From Blastomussa wellsi (Eukaryota > Cnidaria > Anthozoa > Scleractinia > Plerogyridae): a stretch of DNA of 64,000 bases. The notes beneath the pieces are model-generated. The model saw nothing but the letters and a program-made list of their open reading frames with translations. It made no database searches and was not told where the DNA came from. This document shows positions 1 through 12,600 of the stretch, piece after piece. The position numbers and the translations under genes are program-made. The DNA lies in the NCBI GenBank assembly GCA_947652115.1, contig OX393561.1, forward strand, positions 4,029,605 through 4,093,604. The letters run 5' to 3'. Each line of letters opens with the position of its first letter. Positions within the stretch are counted from its first letter, which is position 1.

Positions 1-436
1 ACAATCTGTACATGTAAGCGTGTTGTCACATTATTAAAACAACTCCTCTAAAGTACGATAGCTGCTGAGCTAAACATCTTTTCCATTTATCTATTAATGA
101 AAGATGGTGAATTTTATCCTCGGCCCGACAAAATGTCGGTCCTTTGAGTTTTCTTTGTCCCACGCTGGCGACAAATGGACCGTTCATATTTATAATTTAT
201 AGAGCGAGCTTAACATTTTACCATCTTTCGTTATTTAAATGTATGATACTTTCAGCATTGCCGACACCAGCGATATACGGGACGTGTCACATCAGAATCC
301 AGAAAATGGCCTAGATCTGTTGATTCGATAGAATGCCCAGCTGGTGTCTGGGATGTCATGTGTCCGATTCCTGTCCGGGAATCGGACTTTTATTTTATCT
401 CACGCTCGGGACAAATTTGTTTCTACATGGACTTAC
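1..436. other. Intron of the left-edge gene, with a dispersed repeat
   Basis: No coding exon was recognised here. It should be the intron after exon 2 of the secreted-protein gene. Bases about 221-311 resemble about 3346-3480 (see the repeat entries). Confidence 0.4.
221..311 (+). repeat. Dispersed repeat, copy 1
   Basis: The stretch containing TTACCATCTTTCGTTATT, TTCAGCATTGC.GACACCAGC and GAAAATGGCCT recurs in the same orientation at about 3346-3480 with small differences. The pair brackets the secreted-protein exons. Class unknown; no coding content. Confidence 0.55.
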
Positions 437-1656
437 TTTTACAGTCTTTCGATGGTCCATATTTACGATATGCTTTTAAACCACTAGCACTTGCGAAACA
501 TTGGCCGCCATTTTCGATGCCGAATACTTTGAGTCCCTTATCAGAAGCTGCGCGTGCGCATTTAAACAAGCCGTGACTCCTTCCTTTATAATTTGGATCC
601 ATCAACAGGTAATGCTCCCCTTCTAACGACGGCAGGCCTCGTGTCCAGGCATCTCGCCAACAACCCAGGCTTTCAAACCCTGTAGAAAAAGGGTAGAAAA
701 AAATCGTCGGGCATTATATCTTAAGCACTGATCTGTATTTCCACTGATCTGTATTTCCATTTAAACAGAGAATTCATTTTCTTTTCTTCAACCAAACTAA
801 TTTTGCTCGGTGCAATTTTCAGCACTTGGAACGGTATGCTTCAGTTTACATCGAACTCTGGCTGATCTTTTGGGTTGATTTATTTACGTACCCTCTTTAT
901 ACTACAGTTATAAAACGCATAATCAGTTCAATCACTTAAGGTCACACCTACTTTGACCATTGACTTCCAACTCCCCAGTGACTTGCTGTCGTTTCTCTAA
1001 TTTTGCAAACTCCTTATCCTCATTAGAAGTCGGGAGCCCTTTATAAACATGAAAGATCCGTCAATGGATTTGCACTCGATATATCTAGTCAAAGTAAATT
1101 TGAATCTGTTGAATCTGTCATGAAAACCGCGTGGATGAATAATGATATGCAAATAGTTGTATAACGTGCTCTCATTTGCGGACTCTACTCATTGTGATGC
1201 CGAGCGCTTGATGCCTCGCCCACACTCCCTGCGAAGAAGCCAGTCACTGCAGTCTACCTAGCGTTTTACTGAGTCTGGTTTGGGTTTGACCCAGACGCGA
1301 GCAATTCGATTGGTTCGGAAATCGAATTCACACAAAGTTCAGTGTTCGATTTCGTTCGATTGCTCGATCCACCGATTGAGTTCGATTTTCTTATGTCGGG
1401 ACCGATACACTTTCTATTAAGTTTTCGCTGTAAAAAGAATTGCTAATTCATTCTTAGAATTTACCATTCCTACCACGACACTCAATAAATTCGCAGATTA
1501 CAGTACAGTAGATTATTTTTTACATGAACCATACTTAACGATATATTTCACATCTGGTAAACAAGAAGATTATTTACCTTTGTCGATCTTGTTGATGTAC
1601 CTGGCGTCCACTCTGTTCCACATCACATTAGCCAAAAATAATACAATAGCCCACAT
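437..1656 (-). CDS. Secreted cysteine-containing protein, cnidarian-type domain (5' part; continues off the left edge)
   Basis: Two exons on the minus strand. Exon 1 (1656-1578) starts MWAIVLFLANVMWNRVDA, a typical cleavable signal peptide, and ends in phase 1 at a GTAAAT donor. An in-frame TAG lies 18 bases before the ATG. Exon 2 (679-437) follows a CTACAG acceptor, also phase 1, and ends at a perfect GTAAGT donor. The join gives about 107 residues: ESLGCWRD, LKCAR-like FKCARAA, then VFGIENGGQCF and KYGPSKDC. This spacing (LGCW..D, KCA.AA..KG...F.IQNGGQC) matches a widespread family of secreted cnidarian proteins that I know from coral and anemone genomes; its function is unestablished. In that family the domain normally continues with a GGPWAN-like motif, which is not found in bases 1-436, so the next exon should lie outside the window. 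The matched phases and splice sites make the model strong; the biochemical role is unknown. Confidence 0.72.
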
Positions 1657-3937
1657 GTTGCCGTGTTTGCACTAACAAGCTTTAAAATCCCGTTCCCTTT
1701 AGATTGAAACAGGCCAGGCGAATCTTGCTCTGCTAAAATTTGCCTGGGTAAAACCAAAAAAATGTGTAGGTTATTGAGGAGTGGATTTAGATTTATATTT
1801 TGTCTACCTCCATAGAGCAAATGATCTAACGCTTTCCACTTAAGACAAAGGCAGATCAGACTGGTTCCGTTCAAAATATAACAATTAATATAATATCGCC
1901 TGCACTTTCGAAAAATAGAAATGGTGAACATGTTACCTTAAATGATATATTGAGGCATTCTGTTCATCCTCTTCAGTAAATCGCCTTTTAAGGAGGAAGC
2001 AACTAGTGAAAATTTCCAATTTTTAGAGCCCTTGCTGTGAAATGGTTAAAAGGTAACTTGTCTCGTGAATTTTTTATGAAGAAATTCTTTAATATTCATA
2101 GCTATTAACCTTATAACCGTAAAAGGGAACCATAAATCTGTTTCCGCTCTTCAAGATCCATGGTCATAGAGCAAATACGCGATAAAAAGAAGGAAAAGCT
2201 CATGGACAAGTACCATTGTTAACGGAACTGAAAAAGAGGGTTGAAAATCTTCATTGCAACGAACATCAAGTAATTATAAGTTTTGTTTTTCGCGACAAAA
2301 GGGAAAACGATTTACAAACAAAAACTCTCTGTTTTGCTACTAAATGAAAGGGCAATTTCCAACAGTTTTACACCATTTTCTCCTTGACACATATATTCAT
2401 TGTCAAGCGGATAGTTATTTAAAGAGAATAAAGATATTAATCAAATGAAGAACGATCATCTTAATTGATGCACTGTCTAATTCTCTAAACTTGGTTAAGG
2501 AGTGTGTGTATGGCACTCTGTTGAAAGAACTGTTAGTTGATGTTCGTTTGAAACAATTGCAAAATGCAAAACCGAAGATGAACTTATTTTCTCCGGTAAA
2601 CATAGGTCGCCGCATCTTTGTGTACAACGCGTTAATGAAGCGGTAGATTGCCATTAACTGGTGAAACGGGTAGCAGCAGTTCCGAATTATTGAGCGCAAT
2701 AAGATACGTTGACCCGGAACATCCCTGGATTCATGTGTCTTTGCCACTTCCATCAGTTTAAAATAAACATGTTTTAAAATATATTTTTTTCATGAGGCCT
2801 ATTCGTCTAAATCGTTCATGCTTGCCTTTGCGCTCAAGCTCTGATCCTCAGCGTCAAGATATTCTACCCTGGTCTTGGGCAAGATATTTTACACACAGAG
2901 CAACCTTAAACATGCATGGAGGTTACACTGGTACCAGTCTACCCGAATACAGGAGCTTTAACAGATAGATTTAAAATGTTTGGATTGGCAAATGTTAGGT
3001 GGCCCTGAACCCTTGCCGTATATGTTTTCGAATTTTTCGTTTGAGCTAATTTGGCTGAGTCCTTGTAGCTTAAGCTAGCTATAAACGGCAGACTGATCCT
3101 GAAAGCGAAAGCGCTGAAAAATAAACAAGATAGATAAAACAGCTAATATATTTAATACATTAGCTTAAGCTATTTTGGTGAGTGAATAATAGGCTGATCT
3201 GTGTCCACTCAGTTGCCAGGTTTTATACGCACAGTAAAAGAACTTTATCCAATCTGGTCGAGCCATGGTACACTATTATTAAAAGGAAATCGGTCTTTTT
3301 CTGTTCTAGTGAACAGATCGGACTTTTTTCTAATGTCCACTCGTTGTTAATTTTACCATCTTTCGTTATTGAAACATGTGATGCCTTCAGCATTGCTGAC
3401 ACCAGCAATATAAGGGACGTGTAACATAAGAATCCATAAGAATCTCACCCATACGAACCCTGAAAATGGCCTGTTCCCTCGTGTAATTAATGCCTCGTTG
3501 TATCTGGAACAGACCGTTTTCCTATACTAATTTGATTGGTTAAAGTGGAGAATCTTTCCCGAAGTCGTTTCATTGATGTGATGTTTTTGACTTGGTCAAA
3601 AGGAGAAACTACACAACAAAATTTGGAAGGAATCAGACTTTATTTTTTCAATACAAACGAATTAGAAAACAGTTTAAGTGGATTTTTGGACGAAACCCCT
3701 GCAATCTGTGAAATCCGCTATGAAAATTACGGGGACGTGTTTCTACTGCTTGCCATCATTGGAAAGAATTCAGGCAATGTGATTAGAAAGTATATTATCT
3801 TAATTAGTTTTATTAAAAATAATTTTGCTCTGTAGTGAGCAACGTGTCCAGTCTCGCTCGTTTCGAAAACGTTCTTGATAAAAGCGTGAATAAAACAGAG
3901 ATGAATATATAATCTGTTGTAAACTGTACACCTGTAG
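1657..3937. other. Intergenic stretch, no gene recognised
   Basis: It lies between the secreted-protein gene and the 3' end of the NXPE-like gene on the same strand, so it should hold the promoter of the former and the 3' UTR of the latter. Open frames here (for example 2415-2753, minus) show no recognisable domain, no splice-phase partner and AT-rich composition. The only structure seen is the second copy of the dispersed repeat near 3346-3480. Confidence 0.4.
3346..3480 (+). repeat. Dispersed repeat, copy 2
   Basis: Similar to 221-311 (TTACCATCTTTCGTTATT, GACACCAGCAATATA, GGGACGTGT, GAAAATGGCCTGTTCC), with an extra 20-30 bases. Probably two copies of one low-copy interspersed element. Confidence 0.55.
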
Positions 3938-6900
3938 CTAACTACTTTTAACTGTTCCACGTTTTCTTTTCTCCATTTCATTGGTAATGAATGTCATGAG
4001 TTGATCTTCGGCCGCTTTTTGCACATTGTCACTGTAGTGCACGTGATCTAATGTACCGCTTGGATACGAGAAGGTCATCGGATACACATCCAGCACAGGA
4101 ATCCCAGCCTTACACATGCAGCTGACCGCGTACTTGTGGAACAACTCCAGCCTCTGGCGAGAGAGGAAAAATCGACGAAGTACAGGGTTAAAGACGAAAA
4201 GTAAAAATTCGACATATAGCCAAATTAGAACTGAGCAATTACCATAAGAAACATTTAACTTCTCCTTATTACGGAGACACGGTGGACATGGTTGTTGCTG
4301 TGGATGTCGGATCTAGCTATCGGGGTTCGAGTCCTGGCTGGGGCACTGCGTTGTGTTCTTGGGCCACTTTACTCTCGCAGTGCCTCTCTTCAGCCAGGAG
4401 TATAAATGGGTACTTGCCAATTTCATGCTGGGGGGGGGGGTAACCCTGCGATGGACTAGCATCCCATCCTGGGGGAATAGAAACAATCTAGTCGCTTCGT
4501 GCCACAGAAACCGGGATAAGCTCCGGCTTATGAGCCACTAGGCTCGCACGTAGAGCTTACCTTTACCTTTATACGGTACCGATTTATCGCAGGCAGAGCA
4601 GGATTATCAGGGAAATGAATAGCAAATTAACAATTTGTTCATGCTTTAGCGTGCTCCATCGAGTTATGGCGCACGCGGGAAGTTTGGACAGCACGAAAGA
4701 AGCCGCGTAATAGTTGCTCGAGGAGATGAATTTGACTGCTCGGCCCTGCTAGCTATGTTACAAATAACATTGCCTTTATCGTAGTCAAAGATGCATTGAT
4801 ATTGAATGGTTTTGTTTGTTTCTAAGCCTGTTGTTTAAGTTAGCTGTTTGACGGATTTCCTCACGGGAGTTGTTTGGTCAAATATACATCATTTAATGGC
4901 AATTTCATGTGGAAATCATTTCCTGGATTGCCATTGCCTAAAGCCATAATAATTGTGACAAGAGAACTGAATGCTTTCAGATACCTTCCCTTCTTTAACA
5001 CCATACCTGATGAGTGTGAAATCTCCAGTGCGTTTTGTTTTTGGGAAGCTCTGCAAACATTTTGCGGACATTTTCCTTTTCTATGGACGTTGTTGTCTTC
5101 CAAACGGGCATTGCCGTGTTCCTATTTTCCTGAACAATTTTGCTCTGTATAAGCTTGATTACATTATCTATAAGGCGTTTGTAGGTCGTAAAATTGAGAG
5201 AAATAGAGTAATGGACACCAAGGTTGAAGAGAAATACACTATTTTGGGTCTTCATTTGTGGAGAATCAAGAATGTTATTGATGTGTTGGAGTACAGTGTC
5301 CTCGCTGAAGTCGTTTGACTCAAACTTTGTTTTTGCTTCCTCTACGCTTGTTAACTGTGAAATTAATGAAAAGAAAGAAGGTTGTCACGTTACAAGTCAC
5401 CCAACGTCTTACTGCCTTAGTAAGTGGCTGGTCTCCTAGCAATGCAGTCTGAAGCCTATGGATACCGGACTGTAGCATCCAATGAGACGAGCAACGTTGT
5501 TTAATTCGAGACCATGCAGGTTCTAAACTGTCTATGAAATAAGTAAAAAGCTATTGAAAAATACGTTTATATGAAAATGAAGAAGAATGGCGTTTTCCTA
5601 TTTATGCTCTGTGCTGTCATTCCAGAGTCTGAGACGTTCCATTATTTTCTTATACAAATTAGGCATTGGTGCCGTCGCAAGGTGTGACAGTCAGTTCTTC
5701 AATTTTAAAGGCCTTTGAAATAAGATTAGAGCCTGTTTATTTCTTTTTTTTTCATTTCATAGGCATTTTAAATACCAAAAAAATACGCTACTTGGAATAT
5801 GTTTACAAAATGAAACGTTACACTTATTTTCCCTTATGGAAAATTTTGCAACCTACCGACTCTTCCTAAGTTCTGAATTAGTTTAAGTGAGTGAAGAAGG
5901 AATTCCATTTTAAACGGCATTTTTAGAAATTTTGAATTTCAAATCTTATTCTGATCAAAATGAACTTGCGTAAATAACCTTTTAGAACGTTTTGTAACCG
6001 TCAGTTGAATAAAAAAAACTTCCTTTAAATTTAAATGCTGATTAAAAGGTGACGAGCTGAATTTCCATCAATGACTGACCAATTAGAGCGCAATTGGCTG
6101 AATAAAGTGGCCATTTGTTTATCGGTCGACCATCGACTGTGAGGATGCTCTAAAACAAATAATAATAGGCAAACAGGGAAAATAGAGGTGAATAAATTAA
6201 GGAAAGAAACATTATTTCGTACCTCGTATATCCACATGTGTGAGCTCCTACACCTTCGAAAATAATTTTGACATATTTTACGTGTTTGAAGTGACTTTAA
6301 GAAACGTTGGGCCACGGAATCACCATATATCCATAATGTGTCGCCTGTAGTGAATGCCTTCTCCTTAGGTGAATCGGGAGCTGATAAAAAGAGGTAACTG
6401 GCATTTAATTCAGTTCGTAACTGATTAATTTATCATTTGTAGTTGCAACAAGTGTTTTATAGTCAAATGCAAGTGGGGAGTGTCGGCTCTAGGGGTTGCA
6501 GGCTGAGGGGACCGAAGATTCCCAGCGATCGAGTTCTGTAATTAAAGGGTTCAGGGAAAAGCTTCGAAAAAGAATCATTTATAGTTTACCCAATAATCTC
6601 GCCATTATCTACATATATATAGCGTCCATTCAGTTGGCGTGAAAACGGACGCAAGCTAAACTGAATATGTAAAGATCGACTCGACAGTGCTCAGTTTCAA
6701 ATAGAAATGTGCAGAGGCTTGATAAGGTGGAAACGAACTAAGATAAATAACACGGGTCGGAAACTTGTAATTCATATAAATTTAGTGCACTAGGCATATA
6801 GTGATTTAGGCTCTTGAGTTTTTCAAATGATGCTCGTGCCAATGTCCTTTTAACCATCTTTATCACCATTTGTGGGACAAACATAGCTCGTCTTCTCCAC

Positions 6901-9668
6901 TGACGGACTATGATCAGTGCCAACAGCTGTTTGAAACGACTGGGCGCCTTTTTTGGCGTAATTCAAAGATTATTATTAAAATGAACAATAATATCTTACC
7001 CTGAATATACGGCTGCCACACGCCACTGACCCACCTACCGAATCCATTCTGCAGCAGGGTGCATGAAATACCACAAGTCGTTGCTGTACTCGCTGAAAGA
7101 AAATCAGTAGATTGGAACCACTAATCACAAGCGACATAAGTAGAGCTTTAATTAATTAAGGCTAAAATTATTAGCTCTTTCATTCCCAACACTGATCTTG
7201 ATTTTCGCGATTTCGCAATTGCAAGAAAATCCCAAAAGACCCAAGAGAATAGGTTACCGCATAAAATTTAGACCTAAAATTGTATTTCAGTGCCATTTTT
7301 CAGCCACATCAATCAGTTTTAGCGCAAAATTTGCCTATTTCATTTTTCCGTAATAAAATTCCCGTGAAAATAAGTATTAATAAGGTACATAAAGTAAAAC
7401 TAAATAAATAATGACATTAAGAGAGGAAGCCACGCCGGCCTCGGCTGGTTTTCATGCAAGTCCTCTTTATTCAGGTCGAACTGGAATTTAGAAATGTTGG
7501 TTTTTGATGAGGGAAGAAAACCGACGCGAGAACCAGGAGAGAACCCTCGAATCGAGAAGACAACAACAACCTCAACCCACATATGGTACCACGCCGGAAT
7601 CTAACCCGGACCTCATTAGTGGGAAGCGAGCGCTCTCACTCCTGCGACACCCTCGATTCCGGACAAGTACAAAACCAATAAACAAGAGAGTATTGAATAC
7701 TTCTGCCTCATGTAGCATTATGAAGAGCCTCGGAATAAAACGTAATAAAATAGTTATCAACTGTACCTTCAGTTTCTGAGATGCCAGACTCAACAGCGGT
7801 GAGTTCGCCACTTTGTGGTACAGAGAAACTGAAGGTTGCTTGTCCTCCAAGAGGTTCCAGTATGTAGTCATCGCCAATGTATCCCAAGATTCCGTCAGGC
7901 TGGTATTTTCCTTGGATTGTTCCTATTTGGCGAACTCCATGATTTAATGCTTAAAAAATGCAAGGCGTTTCTTTCTGTTCTGTCGCAGTTAATACATTAT
8001 GTCAAAAACTTTAGCCTTAATTTTTCCAGGTTTGTCAATTGCAATGCTCTTCAATAATCTTCAAAGGAAGTCATCGTTTCTTTTTTGGATATTTGTTAAC
8101 TATTTGGTGTTTCTCTACATTGCTATACTATTATTTCAATGTTTTCTTTGATTTGAAGGCAATTTTATTCATCACCAAAGACGACTTCATTTGTGGTGAT
8201 GAAGTAATTGATATGCAAACAGGCTAGCATTTTTAAAAAAATTGCATCATACAAGATCAATTTGTTCTCTAATCTCTTTAGTGGTCTTTAAATGTAACCC
8301 AGTGCTGTAAACCAACACTTTCTAATACATATGATCCGCTTCAAAAGAGAGTAGTCTAAATAAATACTACGGGTTATTAATCACGGCTTTCAATGACAGT
8401 CGATCATGCTAGCTATGATTTGATGATGAGCCAATGATAAAAGTTCACTCTTCCAACCCCTCCCTCCATCAATACGTTGGTCAGGCTACCCCACCGATTC
8501 ACTTGTGCCTATTTATACGAAATCCTGGGCAAAAAATATTTTATTTTCACACCTTTGACGAACCAGTCCACAGGTGGCTCGCGCAGACCATCACACAGAG
8601 TAAAATCCAAAGTTATCTGAGCAGAGTAGTTCCCAGGCTCCATTACCAAGAACACCACCTCGTACATTCCATTGTCATGATCCCACACTTGCGGCGCGAG
8701 GGATGCCGGACCGTGTCTGACGTACACTCGCCAGGCATCTCCACCGAACGTTTTGAGGACGCCATTCTTTGTAACGGATTGGATGAAGAAACGACTGAAT
8801 TGACCTAATCATAAAGAATAGAGACACGTTTTCAATGTTTATTTCAGAAGCTACTTCAAAAGTAATTAGCTGTCTATTATCAGAATCTTCAAAATGATGC
8901 TATAATGGAATTACGTTTCGATATTTTTATATCTTTTAGATTTTAGCAAGATCAATACAATTTTTGATGTATGAAACTGATCTCATGACGAGCAATTAGT
9001 AATGTCTATGTCAATGCAAAATGATAATAGGACTGAGTGTAGTCCAATTCGGTCCGCAGCAAGAGAAATGTCAAGGTTTTAGGAATATCAAGGAGTATTA
9101 AGCCACAAAGAGAAACCAAGATAAGTACGCTCGCATGTGCAACACACAAACCTTGTCATTGAACTAATCATCGAACAGCTCGTCAGTGGACACACGCGCT
9201 GCATTTTCGTGACAAATAGGGCGTACTAAGACCCAACCAGAATGAGATTCGGAAATACTGTGTGTTATAGTATCATGTACCCTGGCTATAGTTGTGATTA
9301 ATTAATGTTGTTACCTTTCAGTTATTAGAACAGATGAGGAGTTATTTACCTGCTGGCTGTATCTCAAATTTTGCGACAAAACTTCTCCACGCATCAGTTC
9401 TCTGCATTGAGTTTACTTGTCTTTGGTCCCAGGCTACTTGTCCCTCGCAAGGCTTGGCCATTTTTTCCCAGTCTACTCGCCATCTCTGCATTCGGCACCA
9501 CTGTTTGTGGAAATCGGTTATTTCATTTTCTTTAGTTCCGAATATAGGTTGCGTTTTCGCGCCTAAATAAGGTATTATCCACGTGATATGCAAGGTTGCT
9601 ATGACAACGGCAAGGAGAATGATGTTGAAGAGGCGTGGAAGGAACATTCGATGTACTCGGTATCTCAT
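3938..9668 (-). CDS. NXPE family protein (neurexophilin-like and PC-esterase domains)
   Basis: Seven exons on the minus strand: 9668-9350, 8804-8553, 7922-7767, 7092-7000, 6380-6223, 5354-5007 and 4153-3938. All junctions are GT/AG with consistent phases, giving 513 residues (vertebrate NXPE proteins are about 550). An in-frame TGA sits 12 bases before the ATG. Residues about 12-32 form a type II signal anchor. The neurexophilin-like region (about 107-190) carries DAWRVYVR, DHDNGMYEV, FLVMEPG and DFTLCDGL. The PC-esterase region has WIYGDSVAQRF with nucleophile-type Ser295, FLFNLGVHY, and DHVH with Asp478 and His481, so the GDS and DxxH parts of the hydrolase fold are intact. It is probably a Golgi or secretory-pathway protein; the substrate of this family is unknown. 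The exon 3 acceptor is weak: AG at 7922 gives a TIQG continuation, while another AG 12 bases further in keeps frame. Confidence 0.88.
4270..4570 (+). mobile_element. tRNA-derived SINE, family A, copy 1
   Basis: In the last intron of the NXPE-like gene. It has a B-box-like GGGGTTCGAGTCCTGGC, then GGGGCACTGCGTTGTGTTCT, a conserved TATAAATGGGTAC block, GTAACCCTGCGATGGACTAG and a tail GAAACCGGGATAAGCTCCGG. The same series of blocks occurs at 43941-45540 (interrupted) and, reversed and partial, at 30595-30728. The 5' tRNA-like head is diverged, and an 11-base G run breaks the body at about 4430. Confidence 0.75.
7398..7660 (-). mobile_element. tRNA-derived SINE, family B
   Basis: In intron 3 of the NXPE-like gene. 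On the minus strand it reads GCGCTCGCTTCCCACTAATG, then a B-box-like GGTTAGATTCC, a TTGAGGTTGTTGTTG stretch, TTCTCTCCTGGTTCTCGCG, CAAAAACCAACATTTC and an A/T-rich end. I recognise the GTTGTTG...CAAAAACCAACATTTC body as a common coral repeat; the tRNA-type head supports a SINE. Ends are approximate. Confidence 0.55.
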
Positions 9669-12600
9669 ATCTAGACATCAGGAAGCCAAGACAGTCGGTT
9701 ACATCACTATCCAACAACACTTAATGGAGTATAAATAGCGCGCGAAACGAGCTGAGTCTAATGCTCTACAAGAACAGGTTTAATAAGTTCCTTATTCCTC
9801 CATACTGGGCGGAAGGTTAAAAACCGCAAACAATTGCAAGTCGATGTAGTATCGCTGTATATCATTTTAACTTTCATTTGAGATTCGCCCTACAGGCTCG
9901 CCAACATGCTGTAAGACATGTAAAAAATATTCAGCGATAGTACAAACTAAACCGCCTTCACTAACGACTGACCTGCGTACTTCTTGCATCGCGTACTTTT
10001 TGCGCAAAAAGAGCGGGAAAGATAGCATATATAATCATTGTAAATGTATATGAAAAACGATTCCCACTAAAACGAGATAAATAACTGTACATCGATATAA
10101 GTGAAGCTTCTTCTGAAAGTGCAGTGAAGCAACAGGAAGGGATTCTTGTTTGATTGGAACACATTTGCATAAAATTAAACAAAATATGATAATTAAATTA
10201 AAAACTCTATCCAGACTGTGGCCTTGTGTCCGTCTCGCGACGCAGACGTGCAAAATTTGAGGGGCAAGCCAAGAAAATATTTTTATGCAACCTGCGAAGA
10301 GCCAGAGGCGCAGGATGAAGTGCTGGGATTAAAGGAATTACAAAAAAAGTATTTGAAATACACCTAAACAAAAGAGTCAAAGTTGTGAGGGATCATAGGA
10401 AATGGTCAGACATTTAACTGGATCGAATTTTTTTTTTAATTTCGCCTCAACGATCATAATTTTATAGCTGAAAGATCGACGGCAAAAAATTATTCGTAGT
10501 CAATAACTCAAATTGTTGGTGATAGCTATACGTTATTTTAATACCTACAGTTTGCAACAAGAAGGAGCAGTTAACGTTTACTACGACTTCACAAAAAAAC
10601 CATGCCAACTTTGACCAAAGTGATTGTAAAATTGTTTTTATAAGACCGACGGCAGGACTAACAAAGAGTCAGGTGTTTTTTTCTTTTCACAAATAAACCG
10701 ATTTTATAAGAAAACTGCCAGTATTGGTCATAGGTGTTCCCAAGAAACCAAAGTGTTTCATGAAACCTTTATTTCATTATGTAAACAGAATTTCCATCTG
10801 ATTACTTTCCATTTCTTACTTTTAAAACTTTTATCATAAAAACAAAATAACATGACGATTGAGGATTTTAAGGACGAGGAAGAGGATTTAAATTACTGGA
10901 ACACGTTTAATACTTCTGTTTTCTAACTACTGTAGTTTACCGGTTTTTTTTTTTTAATCTTTCGATAATCTTCATGTTGAGTCAAAATTCTCGCTTGTCA
11001 GCTCATCGTTGCTTGGTAACAACCCCAAAGCCTAAACTTAATCCATATTGCTATTATTTGCAGTCTTGGGCTGCCTTACAAAAAGGCTAGCTTCCAAAAC
11101 CAGAAATATTGCAATTTCCGTGCAAGGAGTCTAAGACGCAAGATTATTTAAGGCGTCTGAAGTGCATATCGCACATTTTCATGCTCTGGAAGAACCAACA
11201 ATTTCGAAATCGAATTACTTATGGCTGGAACTTGTTTTACTTATAAAAATGATATGCGGACTTACTTTGACTGTGTCGCAAGACCTTTTGACTGCCTCCT
11301 CTTTAGTTTTGTCCATTGAATTCACAGTACAACTATTGGAAAAGCTTATTCTGTCAAGCTGAGTAATCAACCATTGTTGTTTTTAAAAAAGCGCAAAAAT
11401 TCAAAAAAACTGAAAGATTATGATCCGCTTTCAATAAGCAGGCCAAAGGGATCTGGGAAGGGAAAGTCATCTCCGCCGACACCGCGGAAAAATGCACAGC
11501 GCATGTGCATGACGTCAAGATTCCTGGAGGAAAGAGAAGCCATTATCCAAATCGTTGCCGACAATTTTAGTCCAAACATACGCACTTACGATGCTTATAG
11601 CAAAAATTGGAAGCAAAATTGTGAAGGTGGAAATTGAAAAGTAAAAAACGTAAAACAATCTACCTCTAGTATAAATCTTATCCTTAAATATGCAGAGGTT
11701 TTCTTAAAAAATGCCGAGAAGTTTGCATTTTCAATCATTCTCTCCTTTTCAGCAGTATCTCTCCGCCTTCTTGTCAGGTTCCTCTGATCGTAGTTTTTCC
11801 CTCATTGGCCTTTTCGTCGTCCTCCTCTTCATATTCTGATCTGATCTTCCTATCTAGAGATAAAACCTCAAAAAATTCGTGTAATGAGAATAATTGCCCA
11901 TAGGTTATCTATTCCTCGTTCAGAAAGATCTTAAGTCGGTTTGTTGAACGGAAGTTCTTTCCAAAAATGCGTTTAAAAGAAAACTCAAGCAAATTTTATT
12001 CAACATTTTAGGTTTACAAGACTCTTATACAGATTTATCTGAGATTATACAATTGTTAAGTTCTGGTGCTACTCCTTCTGATCTGTCCTCTTCTAACTAA
12101 CCGATAAATAGTAGCTGTGCTTTTAATATTTTAAATTAGGTCAATGGAACGGTTTTTCTTGTTGTTACTCAATACTGCATTTCCCTTTTGCTTTATTAGT
12201 TAATTTCTGTTTTCGTATACCTTTTTAATTCGGCTATTAAGGCATGGCCCACCTAAATTAGCTATTCCTAGTTACCGGCATGCCCGTTTTGTAACATTTA
12301 ATTTAAAAATAATAAAGTGTGAAGTGTGAAGTTAACTTATTTCTAGAAACATCCTTGAAGGAACTAGAATTAATCGATGAAACAATAATGCTTTGGAGCA
12401 AATAATAAGGAAGAGTTAGACTTGAACAAATGTCCGGTGTTTTATCTATCTTACCAGGGGAGAAGGAAAATACCCAAGCTGACAGGTTTACTTAAAAAGT
12501 ATATCACTTTTAAAATATTTAACCAAAAGCTGTGAAACTTTCGGCGTTATATAAAACTGATCTAGAAACACTTTGATGTGACTGGCCATCATGTTCGGAA

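Noticed and set aside
2415..2753. 112-codon minus-strand open frame
   Set aside because: No domain, no splice phase partner with the neighbouring gene, and composition like the surrounding intergenic DNA.
4310..4350. Functional tRNA genes at the B-box-like sites (also 30650, 43980, 50190)
   Set aside because: No complete cloverleaf with paired acceptor stem was found; each is followed by the shared SINE body.
11374..11637. 87-codon basic open frame with KGSGKGKSSPPTPRK
   Set aside because: Low-complexity basic sequence, non-ATG start, no recognisable domain and no flanking exons.
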